Shown here: positions 1 through 7,445 of the stretch, in pieces
How positions within the stretch are numbered: position 1 is the first letter of the stretch
Layout: every line of letters begins with the position of its first letter
DNA from: Sphingomonadaceae bacterium
Lineage (GTDB): Bacteria > Pseudomonadota > Alphaproteobacteria > Sphingomonadales > Sphingomonadaceae
Length of the DNA stretch: 20,529 bases
Direction: 5' to 3'
Assembly: GCA_020446665.1 (NCBI GenBank)
Contig: JAGREF010000110.1
Span: forward strand, 1-20,529
Translations under genes and position numbers: made by a program
The notes under the pieces: generated by a model
What the model was told of the DNA's origin: nothing
Databases searched by the model: none
The model's input: the letters and a program-made list of their open reading frames with translations, nothing else

Positions 1-356
1 GGGTCGCTGGTCATCGCCATGCTCATCCCCATCCCGCCGCCAATCACTTCGGCTGCCGCCGTGGGCGCGGCAAAGGCCAGCAGCAGCACAAAGCCCAGCG
101 TCAGCCCGATCAGCACTTCGCCCGCGGCCGCCAGCAAGCCATCGAGCGAAAACAGCGCCTGCGGCACCTCCACCGGCAGCCATGCGGCGATGAAGATCGC
201 CAGCGCCCCGGTGAGGCAGATACGCGCCAGCACCGGTATATTCGCCGCGCCAAAGAAAGGTGCCGCCATCAGCGCCGCGCCGATCCGCAGCATCAGGAAG
301 GCCACCCGCCAGAAATCCGCCTCCAGCGCGCCAAAACCGAAATCGAGGCCGATCAT
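1..356 (-). CDS. fliR: FliR, flagellar export gate membrane protein (partial, C-terminus beyond the window)
   Basis: This is the N-terminal 118 residues of FliR, an inner-membrane subunit of the flagellar type III export gate that assembles with FliP and FliQ. The reading frame starts at an ATG six bases after the fliQ stop and stays open to the window edge, so the gene is truncated only by the window. The protein begins MIGLDFGFGALEADFWRV and has long hydrophobic segments at about residues 17-35, 47-60 and 80-100. It ends in a Gly/Met-rich stretch (EVIGGGMGMSMAMTSD) that matches the conserved FliR region following the third membrane helix. Position directly after fliP-fliQ fits the usual fliPQR order. 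flhB often follows, but that lies outside the window. Confidence 0.93.
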   Translation of the reverse strand, partial: MIGLDFGFGALEADFWRVAFLMLRIGAALMAAPFFGAANIPVLARICLTGALAIFIAAWLPVEVPQALFSLDGLLAAAGEVLIGLTLGFVLLLAFAAPTAAAEVIGGGMGMSMAMTSD

Positions 357-362
357 GCCAGA

Positions 363-635
363 TCAATGATGGATCGTGGCGATCTGCGCGAAGACCTGTT
401 GCAGGAAATCGGTCAGCAGCGCCATCATGCTCGCCCCCATCAACACCAGCACCAGCGCAATTGCCGCCAGCTTGGGCACGAAGGTGAGCGTCTGTTCGTT
501 CACTGAAGTTGCCGCCTGCACCAGCCCCACCACCAGCCCCACAGCCAGGCTGGAAAGCAGGATCGGCGCGGCCAGCAGCGCGGTGGTCCACAACATGCGG
601 TCCGCATAGGACAGCAGCAGGTTCATCTCGTCCAT
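363..635 (-). CDS. fliQ: FliQ, flagellar export gate membrane protein
   Basis: FliQ is a small two-helix inner-membrane protein of the flagellar type III export gate, working with FliP and FliR. The 90-residue product (MDEMNLLLSYADRML...) has hydrophobic helices at about residues 17-40 and 55-77. Between them is the conserved loop QAATSVNEQTLTFVPK, close to the family consensus. The ATG at 635 was chosen over a non-ATG start at 656 because a GGGAG ribosome-binding site lies about seven bases upstream of it, and because 90 residues is the normal family length. It lies 13 bases after fliP and 6 bases before fliR, so the three are almost certainly co-transcribed. Confidence 0.95.
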   Translation of the reverse strand: MDEMNLLLSYADRMLWTTALLAAPILLSSLAVGLVVGLVQAATSVNEQTLTFVPKLAAIALVLVLMGASMMALLTDFLQQVFAQIATIHH

Positions 636-648
636 GACAGGTCTCCCG

Positions 649-1404
649 CTAGACAAAGCTCGCCGCGAGGCTGCCCATCAGCAGCGCCCAGCCATCGACC
701 AGCACGAACAGCAGCAGCTTGAAGGGCAGGCTGACCAGCATCGGGCTCATCATCATCATGCCCAGGCTCATCAGCACGCTGGACACGACCAGATCGATCA
801 CCAGAAAGGGCAGGAACAGCATAAAGCCGATCTGAAAGGCCGTCTTCAATTCGCTGGTGACAAAGGCCGGGAGCAGGATCGAAAATGGCACATCCTGCGG
901 GCTTTTCCATTTCGGCGCCTTGGCAATTTCCGCAAACATGGCGAGATCGCTTTCGCGCGTCTGCCTGACCATGAAGGCGTGGAATTCCGTGCCGCTGGCG
1001 GCAATCGCCTGCTCGGCATTGATGGCCCCCGCCGCATAAGGCTCTATCGCATTGGCATTCACCCGCTCCAGCGTCGGGGCCATGACGAAGAGCGAAAGAA
1101 ACAGCGAGAGACCCACCAGCACCTGATTGGGCGGCGATTGCTGCAATCCCAATGCCTGCCGCAATATCGCCAGCACCACGATGATCCGCGTGAAACTGGT
1201 CATCATCAGTATCAGCGCGGGCAGGATCGTGAGCAGCCCCATCAACAGCAAGAGCTGCAGCGAGAGGCTCAGTTCGGACCCTTCGGCGCCGCCCACTGTG
1301 CTGAAGGCGCGGTCCAGCGCACCGGGCACCGCGACCTGCGCATGGGCGATGGCGGGGGTCAGCAGTGCGGGGATGGCCAGCAAATATTTCAAATATCTAT
1401 TCAT
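649..1404 (-). CDS. fliP: FliP, flagellar export gate membrane protein
   Basis: FliP is the core subunit of the flagellar type III export gate. The 251-residue product starts MNRYLKYLLAIPALL and has a Sec signal peptide at about residues 1-22 ending in AHA, as FliP proteins typically do. Family segments are clear: LTILPALILMMTSFTRI near residues 60-76, RQALGLQQSPPNQVLVGLSLFL near 82-103, ILLPAFVTSELKTAFQIGF, and a C-terminal MMMMSPMLVSLPFKLLLFVL. A longer start at 1431 is possible. The ATG at 1404 is preferred because it places the signal peptide at the N-terminus and has a GGGAGA ribosome-binding site about seven bases upstream. It overlaps the end of fliO by 8 bases. Confidence 0.96.
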   Translation of the reverse strand: MNRYLKYLLAIPALLTPAIAHAQVAVPGALDRAFSTVGGAEGSELSLSLQLLLLMGLLTILPALILMMTSFTRIIVVLAILRQALGLQQSPPNQVLVGLSLFLSLFVMAPTLERVNANAIEPYAAGAINAEQAIAASGTEFHAFMVRQTRESDLAMFAEIAKAPKWKSPQDVPFSILLPAFVTSELKTAFQIGFMLFLPFLVIDLVVSSVLMSLGMMMMSPMLVSLPFKLLLFVLVDGWALLMGSLAASFV

Positions 1405-1672
1405 CGCCCGTCTCCCGCGCGGGTGCTTCACCCAGTCGGGTCAGGCCGTTGCGGCCTGTCGCAACCAGAATTTCGCGCCCGTGGAATTCCAGCACAGCAA
1501 GGCGCTGCGTCGGGCTGAGCATTACGGTTTCCACCACCCGCACGCTGCGCCCGGACCCGCCTTGTGGTGCGCCGATGCGGCCTTGCAGCTTGCTGGCAAG
1601 GCGCAGGCTGCCCCAGATCATCAGCCCAATCAGCGGCAGCAGCACCAGCAATTTGAGGATGTACCAACCCAT
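1397..1672 (-). CDS. fliO: FliO family flagellar biosynthesis protein
   Basis: FliO is a small bitopic membrane protein that helps assemble the FliP ring of the export gate. The 91-residue product has one N-terminal membrane helix (about residues 3-22, ILKLLVLLPLIGLMIWGSLR). A cytoplasmic domain follows with the pattern VRVVETVMLSPTQRLAVLEFHGREILVATGRNGLTRL split over residues 44-80, which matches the FliO consensus of a beta-rich region ending in a conserved G-x-T/L pattern. Its ATG overlaps the fliN stop by one base (TGATG) and its end overlaps fliP. The fliN-fliO-fliP order is the standard one and supports the call, since FliO is poorly conserved by sequence. Confidence 0.88.
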   Translation of the reverse strand: MGWYILKLLVLLPLIGLMIWGSLRLASKLQGRIGAPQGGSGRSVRVVETVMLSPTQRLAVLEFHGREILVATGRNGLTRLGEAPARETGDE

Positions 1673-1956
1673 CAGCCTGCCTCCGCTTCGCTTGCAGATG
1701 CCGGATGGGATGCCCCGGCCAGTTCGAGAATGCGCAAGCCAAAGCGATTGCCTTCCGCCACCACTTCACCGCGCGCGATCAGCTTGCCATTGACCATCAC
1801 GTCGAGCGGCTGGTCGGTCAGCCGATCAAGCATGACCACGCTTTCTTCCTGCAAGGCGAGCACATCGCGCAGGCTCATCTCGGCCCGGCCAAGTTCTACA
1901 GTCAGGCGGACATTAATATCCTGGATCAGGCCGAAACCGGCCGCTGGGGCATTCAT
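1672..1956 (-). CDS. fliN: FliN, flagellar motor switch C-ring protein
   Basis: FliN forms the base of the C ring with FliM and receives export cargo through FliH. The 94-residue product is little more than one SpoA (surface presentation of antigens) domain, residues about 10-80. It shows the family pattern VRLTVELGRAEMSLRDVLAL, then VVMLDRLTDQPLDVMVNGKLIARGEVV split over two strands, then RFGLRILEL. The Ala/Ser-rich tail is variable. It lacks any N-terminal extension, so it is a classical FliN and not a FliY. The ATG overlaps the fliM stop by four bases and the stop overlaps the fliO start by one, which implies translational coupling. Confidence 0.95.
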   Translation of the reverse strand: MNAPAAGFGLIQDINVRLTVELGRAEMSLRDVLALQEESVVMLDRLTDQPLDVMVNGKLIARGEVVAEGNRFGLRILELAGASHPASASEAEAG

Positions 1957-2894
1957 GCTTGCACCTCTTGAACATTGGCTTGCGGAATCGAGCCGGGCCG
2001 GGGATTGAGCGGTGTTTCCGCCACGCGCAGGGCGAGGCGATCATCCTGTTCGCCCAGCGTGCCATGGGCGAGCACTGTCCCGCCAATCGACAGCGGCACC
2101 TTGCGTGCCACCGAAACGGGCAGCACCTGCCCCACTTTCAGTGCAGCCAGCCTTCCCAGCGGCAGGCGCATATCGACCAGCCGCGCATCCAGCTGCAGCG
2201 GCATATCAGCAAAGGGCGCATCCAGCGGCCCGCGTGCGATTTTGGCGCGGCGCGGCTGCGCGGCGGCGCTGGCGGCAAAGAGCCGTTCCAAAGCCGCCAT
2301 GGGCAAGGCCAGTGTCAATTCGCAGGGCCGCGCATCGCGGGCGGTGAATTCACACACCAGCACCGCCAGTTGCGCATCGCCGGGGAAGGCTTCCAGCACG
2401 GAATAGTCGCTATCGCTGGCGAGCAGGGACATCGCATTATCCGGCCCCAATGCCTCGTTCAGCGCGCGCAGCACCACCGCATGAATCCGGGCGAGCAACA
2501 AGATGCCCGAAGTCGGAAATGCAAGCGGCTGCGTATCCGCAATGTCGCCCGTCCCGCCAAAGGCACGGTCGAGCTGCGCGAAAACCGCCAGCGCTTCGAC
2601 AGAGATCAGCATGGCCGGGCTGCCTGCTGCATTGCCGAGCACGGCATTGCCTGCCAGCGGGCCGATCCGCTGCGCCAGCGCCTGCTCGCTCAGACGCTCG
2701 ATATCGAGCATCCTCACGCCCGGTGTCTGGCCCCCGCAAAAGGGCGCAAGCGCTGTAGGCAACAGCCGCGACAGGCGGCCACCCATGCGGGCCAACCGCG
2801 CAAGCAGCTCATCCTCGCCCACGCGGCGCCCCATCAAGGCCTCGCAATGGTTCGCTGCGATCCCCGCCGCGGTAAAGGCGCGCTGCGGCTTCAC
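1953..2894 (-). CDS. fliM: FliM, flagellar motor switch C-ring protein (divergent, no CheY-binding peptide seen)
   Basis: FliM links FliG to FliN in the C ring and in model species binds phosphorylated CheY. The product is up to 313 residues. The middle CheC-like domain carries a GGXG motif (FAQLDRAFGGTGD, about residues 104-116), and the last 75 residues form a SpoA domain (RLPLGRLAALKVGQVLPVSV, then VPLSIGGTVLAHGTLG). The start is a GTG overlapping the fliL stop as GTGA. An ATG at 2834 with GAGG six bases upstream is an alternative, giving 293 residues. With either start the usual N-terminal LSQxEIDALL-type peptide that binds CheY-P is absent. Identity rests on the SpoA domain, the GGXG motif and the position between fliL and fliN. 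Confidence 0.88.
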   Translation of the reverse strand: MKPQRAFTAAGIAANHCEALMGRRVGEDELLARLARMGGRLSRLLPTALAPFCGGQTPGVRMLDIERLSEQALAQRIGPLAGNAVLGNAAGSPAMLISVEALAVFAQLDRAFGGTGDIADTQPLAFPTSGILLLARIHAVVLRALNEALGPDNAMSLLASDSDYSVLEAFPGDAQLAVLVCEFTARDARPCELTLALPMAALERLFAASAAAQPRRAKIARGPLDAPFADMPLQLDARLVDMRLPLGRLAALKVGQVLPVSVARKVPLSIGGTVLAHGTLGEQDDRLALRVAETPLNPRPGSIPQANVQEVQA

Positions 2895-3466
2895 TGGACG
2901 ATGAAGGACCGGAAGTGGACATTATCCACCCCACCAAATCCTTCCTCTTCGATCAGCACTTCATTGATCGCCTTGGTCAGCCGCTTTTGCAGTTCCTTCT
3001 TGCCTTCCGGGGTGAAGACCAGCTCTTCCGGCGTATCCGCGAGTTCGACCAGCAGGCGTGATCGGATCGCCAGCTCATGCGTCTTGAGCCACATCAGCAC
3101 CCGCCCATCGCGCCGGGTGGATGCGGCCAGGCTCACCTGTACCAGCGAATCCGAATTTTTGAGGTTCGACGTGAAATCGTCGGAAAAAGCGTAATAGGCC
3201 GTGCGGAATTCGCTGCCGCCTTCGCCATGGACCATCTCGATCCCGGCCTCTGCCCCTTCCTTGGCGGGTGCATAGGGATCATCTTCATCCTTGCGCACCA
3301 AAGCCGGGCCTTGTTCCTTCTTTTCCTCATGTCCGCCGATCACACCGGCAGCCATCAGGCCGAACACGCCCCCACCGCCAGCCGCCAGCAAGCCCACGAC
3401 GAGGATGATCTTCATCATCATCCCGCCCTTCTTCTTGCCTTCACCGTCTTCTTTCTTCTTGCTCAT
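2891..3466 (-). CDS. fliL: FliL, flagellar basal body-associated protein
   Basis: FliL is a single-pass inner-membrane protein that associates with the stator and basal body and supports torque or swarming. The 191-residue product has a very Lys-rich cytoplasmic N-terminus (MSKKKEDGEGKKKGG), one membrane helix at about residues 17-43 (KIILVVGLLAAGGGGVFGLM), a charged linker and a periplasmic domain at about residues 85-191. The periplasmic domain shows the FliL pattern: a SLVQVSLAASTRRD strand, HELAIRSRLLVELAD, and the C-terminal KRLTKAINEVL...VDNVHFRSFIVQ. The ATG has an AAGGGG ribosome-binding site. It sits 27 bases after fliK, one of the larger gaps in this operon, and its stop overlaps the fliM start. 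Confidence 0.93.
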   Translation of the reverse strand: MSKKKEDGEGKKKGGMMMKIILVVGLLAAGGGGVFGLMAAGVIGGHEEKKEQGPALVRKDEDDPYAPAKEGAEAGIEMVHGEGGSEFRTAYYAFSDDFTSNLKNSDSLVQVSLAASTRRDGRVLMWLKTHELAIRSRLLVELADTPEELVFTPEGKKELQKRLTKAINEVLIEEEGFGGVDNVHFRSFIVQ

Positions 3467-3493
3467 TGCGTGCCCCTTCTGGTCTCAGTCATT

Positions 3494-5125
3494 TCAGGCA
3501 TAGGTGCCGTGCGGCGTGCTGCCGCGATGGCTGGAATCGGATTGCGTCTGGCGCTGCTGGCGCGCGGGCTGGTCACGCCGCGCATCCTCGCGTCCCCTGC
3601 CTTCACCAGCGGAACCGGACAGGTCGCGTTCTGCCCCGCCTGCCATGCGCGGCTGCGATGCGCTGTCATTCTGGCGGAAGTTGCCCGCCTGCTCACCCGC
3701 CTGCACAGCTGGTTGCGCAGCCGCGAGCGCACGCGGCAGAGCCGGGTCTTCAGCGGTCATCTCCACCTGCAACGCACCCCCGCGCGCCTGTGAGAAACGC
3801 AGATCAATCTCGCCAAATTCCGCATGGTCGAGCGAGAGCTGAGCCTGCACCGGCGCAAAGGCCTCGCGGGCGGCGGAAAGCTGGTCCACCAGATGGGCAA
3901 TCGCGGCGCTATCCATGGCAGGCGTAATGGCTGGCGCAATAGCTGACGTGGTCGGCATGGCGGGAGCCGGAAAATCGGTCTGGATCGCCGGCTGCATGGT
4001 CGCCGCCTGTGCAGGCGTTTGAGGCACTGGCTGCACTGCGACAGGCAAGGCCTGTTTGAGAGCCGCAACCTGCTGGGGCGTATCGCGCTCTGTCCCGGAT
4101 GTCGCATCCAGCAACGCAGGCGACGAGCGGAACATGCCAGCACGAGGCGAAGCGTTTGCCAGAGTCGGCAAAGCCTGCGGCGCAGTGCCTTCAAATTTTT
4201 GCGGTTCGGAGATATCAGGCCGGGTCGGCTGAGGAGCCTTCCCGTTCCCGCCAGAGCCCGCCAGTGCACGCCGCGGAACGGCCGAAATGACCACCGGGGT
4301 TGCGGATGGCGCCTGCGGGCGAGGCGTTTCCGCCTCCGCCACAGGCGCACCGGGCGTGCGTGCAGTTGCAGGTGCGGGGTTTTCGGCCTTCTGGCCCTTC
4401 CCAAGCTCAGCCTCTGCTACAGGGATCGAGTTTGGCGGAGTCGGCACCGGGGCAGGATTGACCGGCAGCAGTTCTGCCACTGGCGCAAGATCCGTTTCCG
4501 GGATCGTGACAGGCTGCACCAACCTCATGGTTGGGCGCGATGCATCGGCTTCCAAACCCTCCTCAAGAGAAGGATCGGCATACAGCTTCACCCTGTGCGC
4601 ACCGGGTGAGACAGTCTCCTTCTCACGCTCCATAATCGGCGGTGTTTCAAGTGGCTTGCGCGCTGCCTTGATATAGCGCGAGACGGGCGTCGGATGGTCT
4701 GCGGGCTTGGTAGCCAGCTTGCCATCGCGCAGCGGCTCGCTGACAGGGACAACTTCCGGTGCAGGTGCCTCTGGTGCTTTCGGCGGAACCACGAGTCCCG
4801 GCACCGAACGCATGACCGGCACGACAGGCGGTTGCGCTCCGGTTGCAAGGGCCGGAGCGGCAACAGGCGGCAAATTCTTGCCGGTGGGTGCCGGTGGCGG
4901 CAGCGCCTTGCCGCTTTCGCCGGGGAGCTGCGGCAGTGCCGGTTTCACACTTTCATCCGCAGACACGCCCTGCCTTGCCACAGCCAGATTGGCCAGCGCG
5001 ACGGAAAACCCCGGAATTTCGGGCTTTTCCGTAGAAGGAGAGAGCGACCTGGCGCTCTCTCCGGCAGCAGGCTGGACAGCGGCGAAAAGTTTGGCGAGCA
5101 GCGAGGGGGGGCTTTGTGTCATCAT
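3494..5125 (-). CDS. fliK: FliK, flagellar hook-length control protein
   Basis: FliK is a secreted molecular ruler that measures hook length and switches the export apparatus to filament substrates. The 543-residue product begins MMTQSPPSLLAKLF. Residues about 60-400 are low-complexity and rich in Pro, Ala and Val, as expected for an extended ruler. The C-terminal part (about residues 429-470, SLDHAEFGEIDLRFSQARG then GALQVEMTAEDPALPRAL) resembles the FliK C-terminal hook-control domain, followed by a polar disordered tail ending HGTYA. The frame is open further upstream to 5497, but that stretch lies inside fliJ. The tandem ATG pair at 5125/5122, with AGGGCAGGG upstream and 10 bases after the fliJ stop, is the likely start. 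FliK varies greatly between species, so context carries weight. Confidence 0.88.
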   Translation of the reverse strand: MMTQSPPSLLAKLFAAVQPAAGESARSLSPSTEKPEIPGFSVALANLAVARQGVSADESVKPALPQLPGESGKALPPPAPTGKNLPPVAAPALATGAQPPVVPVMRSVPGLVVPPKAPEAPAPEVVPVSEPLRDGKLATKPADHPTPVSRYIKAARKPLETPPIMEREKETVSPGAHRVKLYADPSLEEGLEADASRPTMRLVQPVTIPETDLAPVAELLPVNPAPVPTPPNSIPVAEAELGKGQKAENPAPATARTPGAPVAEAETPRPQAPSATPVVISAVPRRALAGSGGNGKAPQPTRPDISEPQKFEGTAPQALPTLANASPRAGMFRSSPALLDATSGTERDTPQQVAALKQALPVAVQPVPQTPAQAATMQPAIQTDFPAPAMPTTSAIAPAITPAMDSAAIAHLVDQLSAAREAFAPVQAQLSLDHAEFGEIDLRFSQARGGALQVEMTAEDPALPRALAAAQPAVQAGEQAGNFRQNDSASQPRMAGGAERDLSGSAGEGRGREDARRDQPARQQRQTQSDSSHRGSTPHGTYA

Positions 5126-5135
5126 AGACCCTGCC

Positions 5136-5555
5136 CTATTCAAGAGCTGTGCCAGATTTGCGCGAAGGGCTGATCTCGGACTTCGGCGCATCAATCGCGC
5201 GGCTGATCCCGATGGCGTGATCCTGCGCTGCGCGGCGGCGCTGTTCTGCCCCGGCCAGCTCTGCCAGCCTGGCATCGGCAGTGCGCCGGGCCGCTTGCGC
5301 ATTGCCTGCCGCCTGCATGGAAATATCGTGCAATCCGCTCGCCAGAGCCTGACGGGCGCGCAATTCCAGCCCGTCCCTGACCTGCCCGGTGGCGGCATAA
5401 TCACTGGCAAGGCTGAGGCTGCGCGCGGCCACGCCCTCCAGCCGGGCATGGGCCTCCTCGGCAGCCTGTGCCTCTGCCGCATGGGCGCGCTTTTCAACGG
5501 CCCTTACACGTTCGAGCAGCTTTGCACGGCGCAGCGAACGCTTTGGATCAGCCAT
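5136..5555 (-). CDS. fliJ: FliJ-like flagellar export chaperone/ATPase stalk protein
   Basis: FliJ is a coiled-coil protein that sits in the FliI hexamer and connects it to the export gate. The 139-residue product is almost entirely predicted helix, rich in Ala, Arg and Glu with heptad-like spacing (RRAKLLERVRAVEKRAHAAEA, then ELAGAEQRRRAAQDHAIG), and its length is normal for FliJ. Sequence conservation in FliJ is weak. The call therefore rests mainly on coiled-coil character plus position: its ATG overlaps the fliI stop by 8 bases and fliK follows 10 bases after its stop, the standard fliI-fliJ-fliK order. No catalytic motifs are visible. Confidence 0.82.
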   Translation of the reverse strand: MADPKRSLRRAKLLERVRAVEKRAHAAEAQAAEEAHARLEGVAARSLSLASDYAATGQVRDGLELRARQALASGLHDISMQAAGNAQAARRTADARLAELAGAEQRRRAAQDHAIGISRAIDAPKSEISPSRKSGTALE

Positions 5556-6876
5556 TGTTCAAAAGCGCAGCAAGCGCCGCAATCGACTGGCCCAGCGTCA
5601 CCCGCTCCCCCGGCGACTGCCCGAGAAAGGCGGAAATCTGCGCTTGCAACGCCATCGCCCGGTCCAGCTGCGGGTCCGCCCCTTCGCGATAGGCACCCAT
5701 CAGCACAAGGTCGCGATTGGCCTCTTGCGCGGCCAGCAATCCGCGCAGTTCACGCGCGGCCGCCGCATGGGCGGGATCGACAATATCGGCCATCACCCGG
5801 CTCAGCGAAGCAGGCACATCGACCGCCGGATATTGCCCGCGCTGCGCCAGTTCGCGGCTCAGCACAATATGTCCGTCAAGAATGGCCCGCGCCGTATCGA
5901 CCACCGGATCATTATGGTCATCACCATCGGCGAGCACTGAATAGAGCCCGGTGATAGAGCCGCCGCTTTCGGCAGAATTCCCTGCCCGTTCGACCAGCTT
6001 GGTAACAGTCGCCAGCGCCGACGGGGGATAACCACGCGCTGCGCCGGGCTCGCCCAGCAACAGCCCGATTTCGCGCGCGGCATGCGCGATGCGGGTCAGG
6101 CTGTCGATCACCAGCAGTACCCGCTTGCCCTGCGCGCGGAAATATTCAGCGAGGCTGGTGGCGAGCATCGCACCGCGCAGCCTGAGGTTTGGCGCATGAT
6201 CGGCGGGGACCGCCACCACCGCCGTGCGCCGCGCCGTCTCGCCGCGCATATGCCGCTCGACAAAGTCGGAGACTTCGCGCGCACGTTCGCCAATCAATCC
6301 GACAATGACGACATCAGCATCAGCACCGCCCGCGATCATGTCGATCAACACGGATTTGCCGACGCCAGACCCGGCCATCACCCCAATCCGCTGGCCGACC
6401 CCGAAAGTGGTGAGCGCGTTGAGCGAGCGCACGCCGGTGTCGAAACAGTCCGTCACGCTCGCCCGGTCCAGCGCGCCGCTGCGCACCCCGCCTGCGGGCC
6501 AGGATGCAGAAGGGTGCAAGGCGCCGCTGCTATCGATGGGGTGGCCCTGCCCGTCCACTGCGCGCCCGAGATAGGCCGGGCCGACCGGCAGCATGCCGGG
6601 CCGCCCCTCTGGCCGGACTCTTGCGCCAGGGCGCAACAACACGGCATCGCCCAGCAACATCATCAGCGTGCGGCCATTGCGGAAACCGATCACTTCGGCG
6701 GTCAGTTGCGTGCCAGCCCCATGGGCGATGCGGCACAGCGCCCCCACCGGGACGGACAGGCCGCTGACCTCCACCAGCCCGCCATCGCAGGCCGTGACCA
6801 GCCCGTATCGGCGCGGCGAAAGATCGGGCGGAGCCAGCGCCAGCCCGTCAAACAACGGCTCCAGCCTGGTCAGCAT
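5548..6876 (-). CDS. fliI: FliI, flagellar export ATPase
   Basis: FliI is the cytoplasmic ATPase that energises and orders flagellar type III export, related to the F1-ATPase beta subunit. The 442-residue product has the P-loop MAGSGVGKS at residues 167-175 (Lys174), the LIGERAREVSDF segment at about 194-205 with the catalytic Glu197, and the Walker B region RVLLVIDSLTRIAHAAREI. GEPGAARGYPPSAL, typical of type III secretion ATPases, follows. The N-terminal beta-barrel and a C-terminal helical part are both present, so the protein looks complete and active. The ATG overlaps the end of fliH by 7 bases and the stop overlaps fliJ by 8. Confidence 0.98.
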   Translation of the reverse strand: MLTRLEPLFDGLALAPPDLSPRRYGLVTACDGGLVEVSGLSVPVGALCRIAHGAGTQLTAEVIGFRNGRTLMMLLGDAVLLRPGARVRPEGRPGMLPVGPAYLGRAVDGQGHPIDSSGALHPSASWPAGGVRSGALDRASVTDCFDTGVRSLNALTTFGVGQRIGVMAGSGVGKSVLIDMIAGGADADVVIVGLIGERAREVSDFVERHMRGETARRTAVVAVPADHAPNLRLRGAMLATSLAEYFRAQGKRVLLVIDSLTRIAHAAREIGLLLGEPGAARGYPPSALATVTKLVERAGNSAESGGSITGLYSVLADGDDHNDPVVDTARAILDGHIVLSRELAQRGQYPAVDVPASLSRVMADIVDPAHAAAARELRGLLAAQEANRDLVLMGAYREGADPQLDRAMALQAQISAFLGQSPGERVTLGQSIAALAALLNNG

Positions 6877-7445
6877 GCGTCAAAGGCCTCCGCCAGAATG
6901 CGGCGCCATTGGCCTGGGCCATCCTCGATCCCGCCATCGGCTGTCTCGATCCGCAACGCGCCCCGCTCCAGCGAAGGATCAGCCTCCACCGCCAGTCCTT
7001 GCGGCAGGCGCGGAGCAACCAGTGCCAGATCATCCGGGTGAAGCCGCAGGCGCCGTTCATCCTGCGCGCGCTGGAGCATGCCCAGCGCCACTTCGATCCG
7101 CACGGCCAGCCCGTCCGGGTCAAGCGCCAGCGGCAGCACGGCCTGTTCGCACAGGGCCAGCACAGTCAGCCGCAATTTCTCGCGCAGAGCCTCCAGCGCA
7201 TCGCCATCGAGCCGGGCCAGAGCGAGTTCCAGCTGTGCCCATTGCGCTTCACGCTGCGCCAGAATGGCCTGCGCCTCTGCCTCTGCGGCGGCACGGCCTT
7301 CTGCAAGGCCTTGCTCATAAGCGACTTCGACCGGATCCTGATCATCGACCGGTTCCAGGGCCGGCCCACGCGGCGGACCGGTAAAGCGCGGATCGGGGGC
7401 AAAGCCCTGCCGCTCGCCAAAACTGGCAAAGGGCAGGCTAGACAT
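6870..7445 (-). CDS. fliH: FliH, flagellar export ATPase regulator
   Basis: FliH dimers bind and restrain FliI and tether it to FliN at the C ring. The 191-residue product starts MSSLPFASFGERQGF. It has a Pro-rich N-terminal section, then a coiled coil from about residue 45 with the FliH-type small-residue pattern YEQGLAEGRAAAEAEAQ, and a C-terminal domain resembling the V/F-type ATPase peripheral-stalk subunit (REKLRLTVLALCEQAVLPL...RLRLHPDDLALV). An upstream start at 7535 exists in the frame. It lies inside fliG and encodes an implausible Arg-rich leader, so the ATG at 7445 is preferred. It overlaps the fliG end by 8 bases. FliH is weakly conserved, and position between fliG and fliI supports the call. 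Confidence 0.9.
   Translation of the reverse strand: MSSLPFASFGERQGFAPDPRFTGPPRGPALEPVDDQDPVEVAYEQGLAEGRAAAEAEAQAILAQREAQWAQLELALARLDGDALEALREKLRLTVLALCEQAVLPLALDPDGLAVRIEVALGMLQRAQDERRLRLHPDDLALVAPRLPQGLAVEADPSLERGALRIETADGGIEDGPGQWRRILAEAFDAC

Noticed and set aside
1959..3194. 411-codon plus-strand frame opposite fliM and fliL (with similar ones at 634-1518 and 4707-5954)
   Set aside because: These are antisense shadows of fliP, fliM/fliL and fliK/fliJ/fliI. The proteins look like mirrored composition, rich in His, Gln and Arg, with no family features.
3494..3800. Possible frameshift at the FliK C-terminus
   Set aside because: The hook-control-like region is followed by a polar tail with no hydrophobic helix. 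The other minus-strand frames offered no better continuation, so a naturally divergent FliK is the simpler reading.
5126..5497. N-terminal extension of FliK in the same frame
   Set aside because: The extension lies wholly inside fliJ and is Arg/Pro-rich without FliK character. Tandem ATGs with a ribosome-binding site at 5125 give a sensible start.
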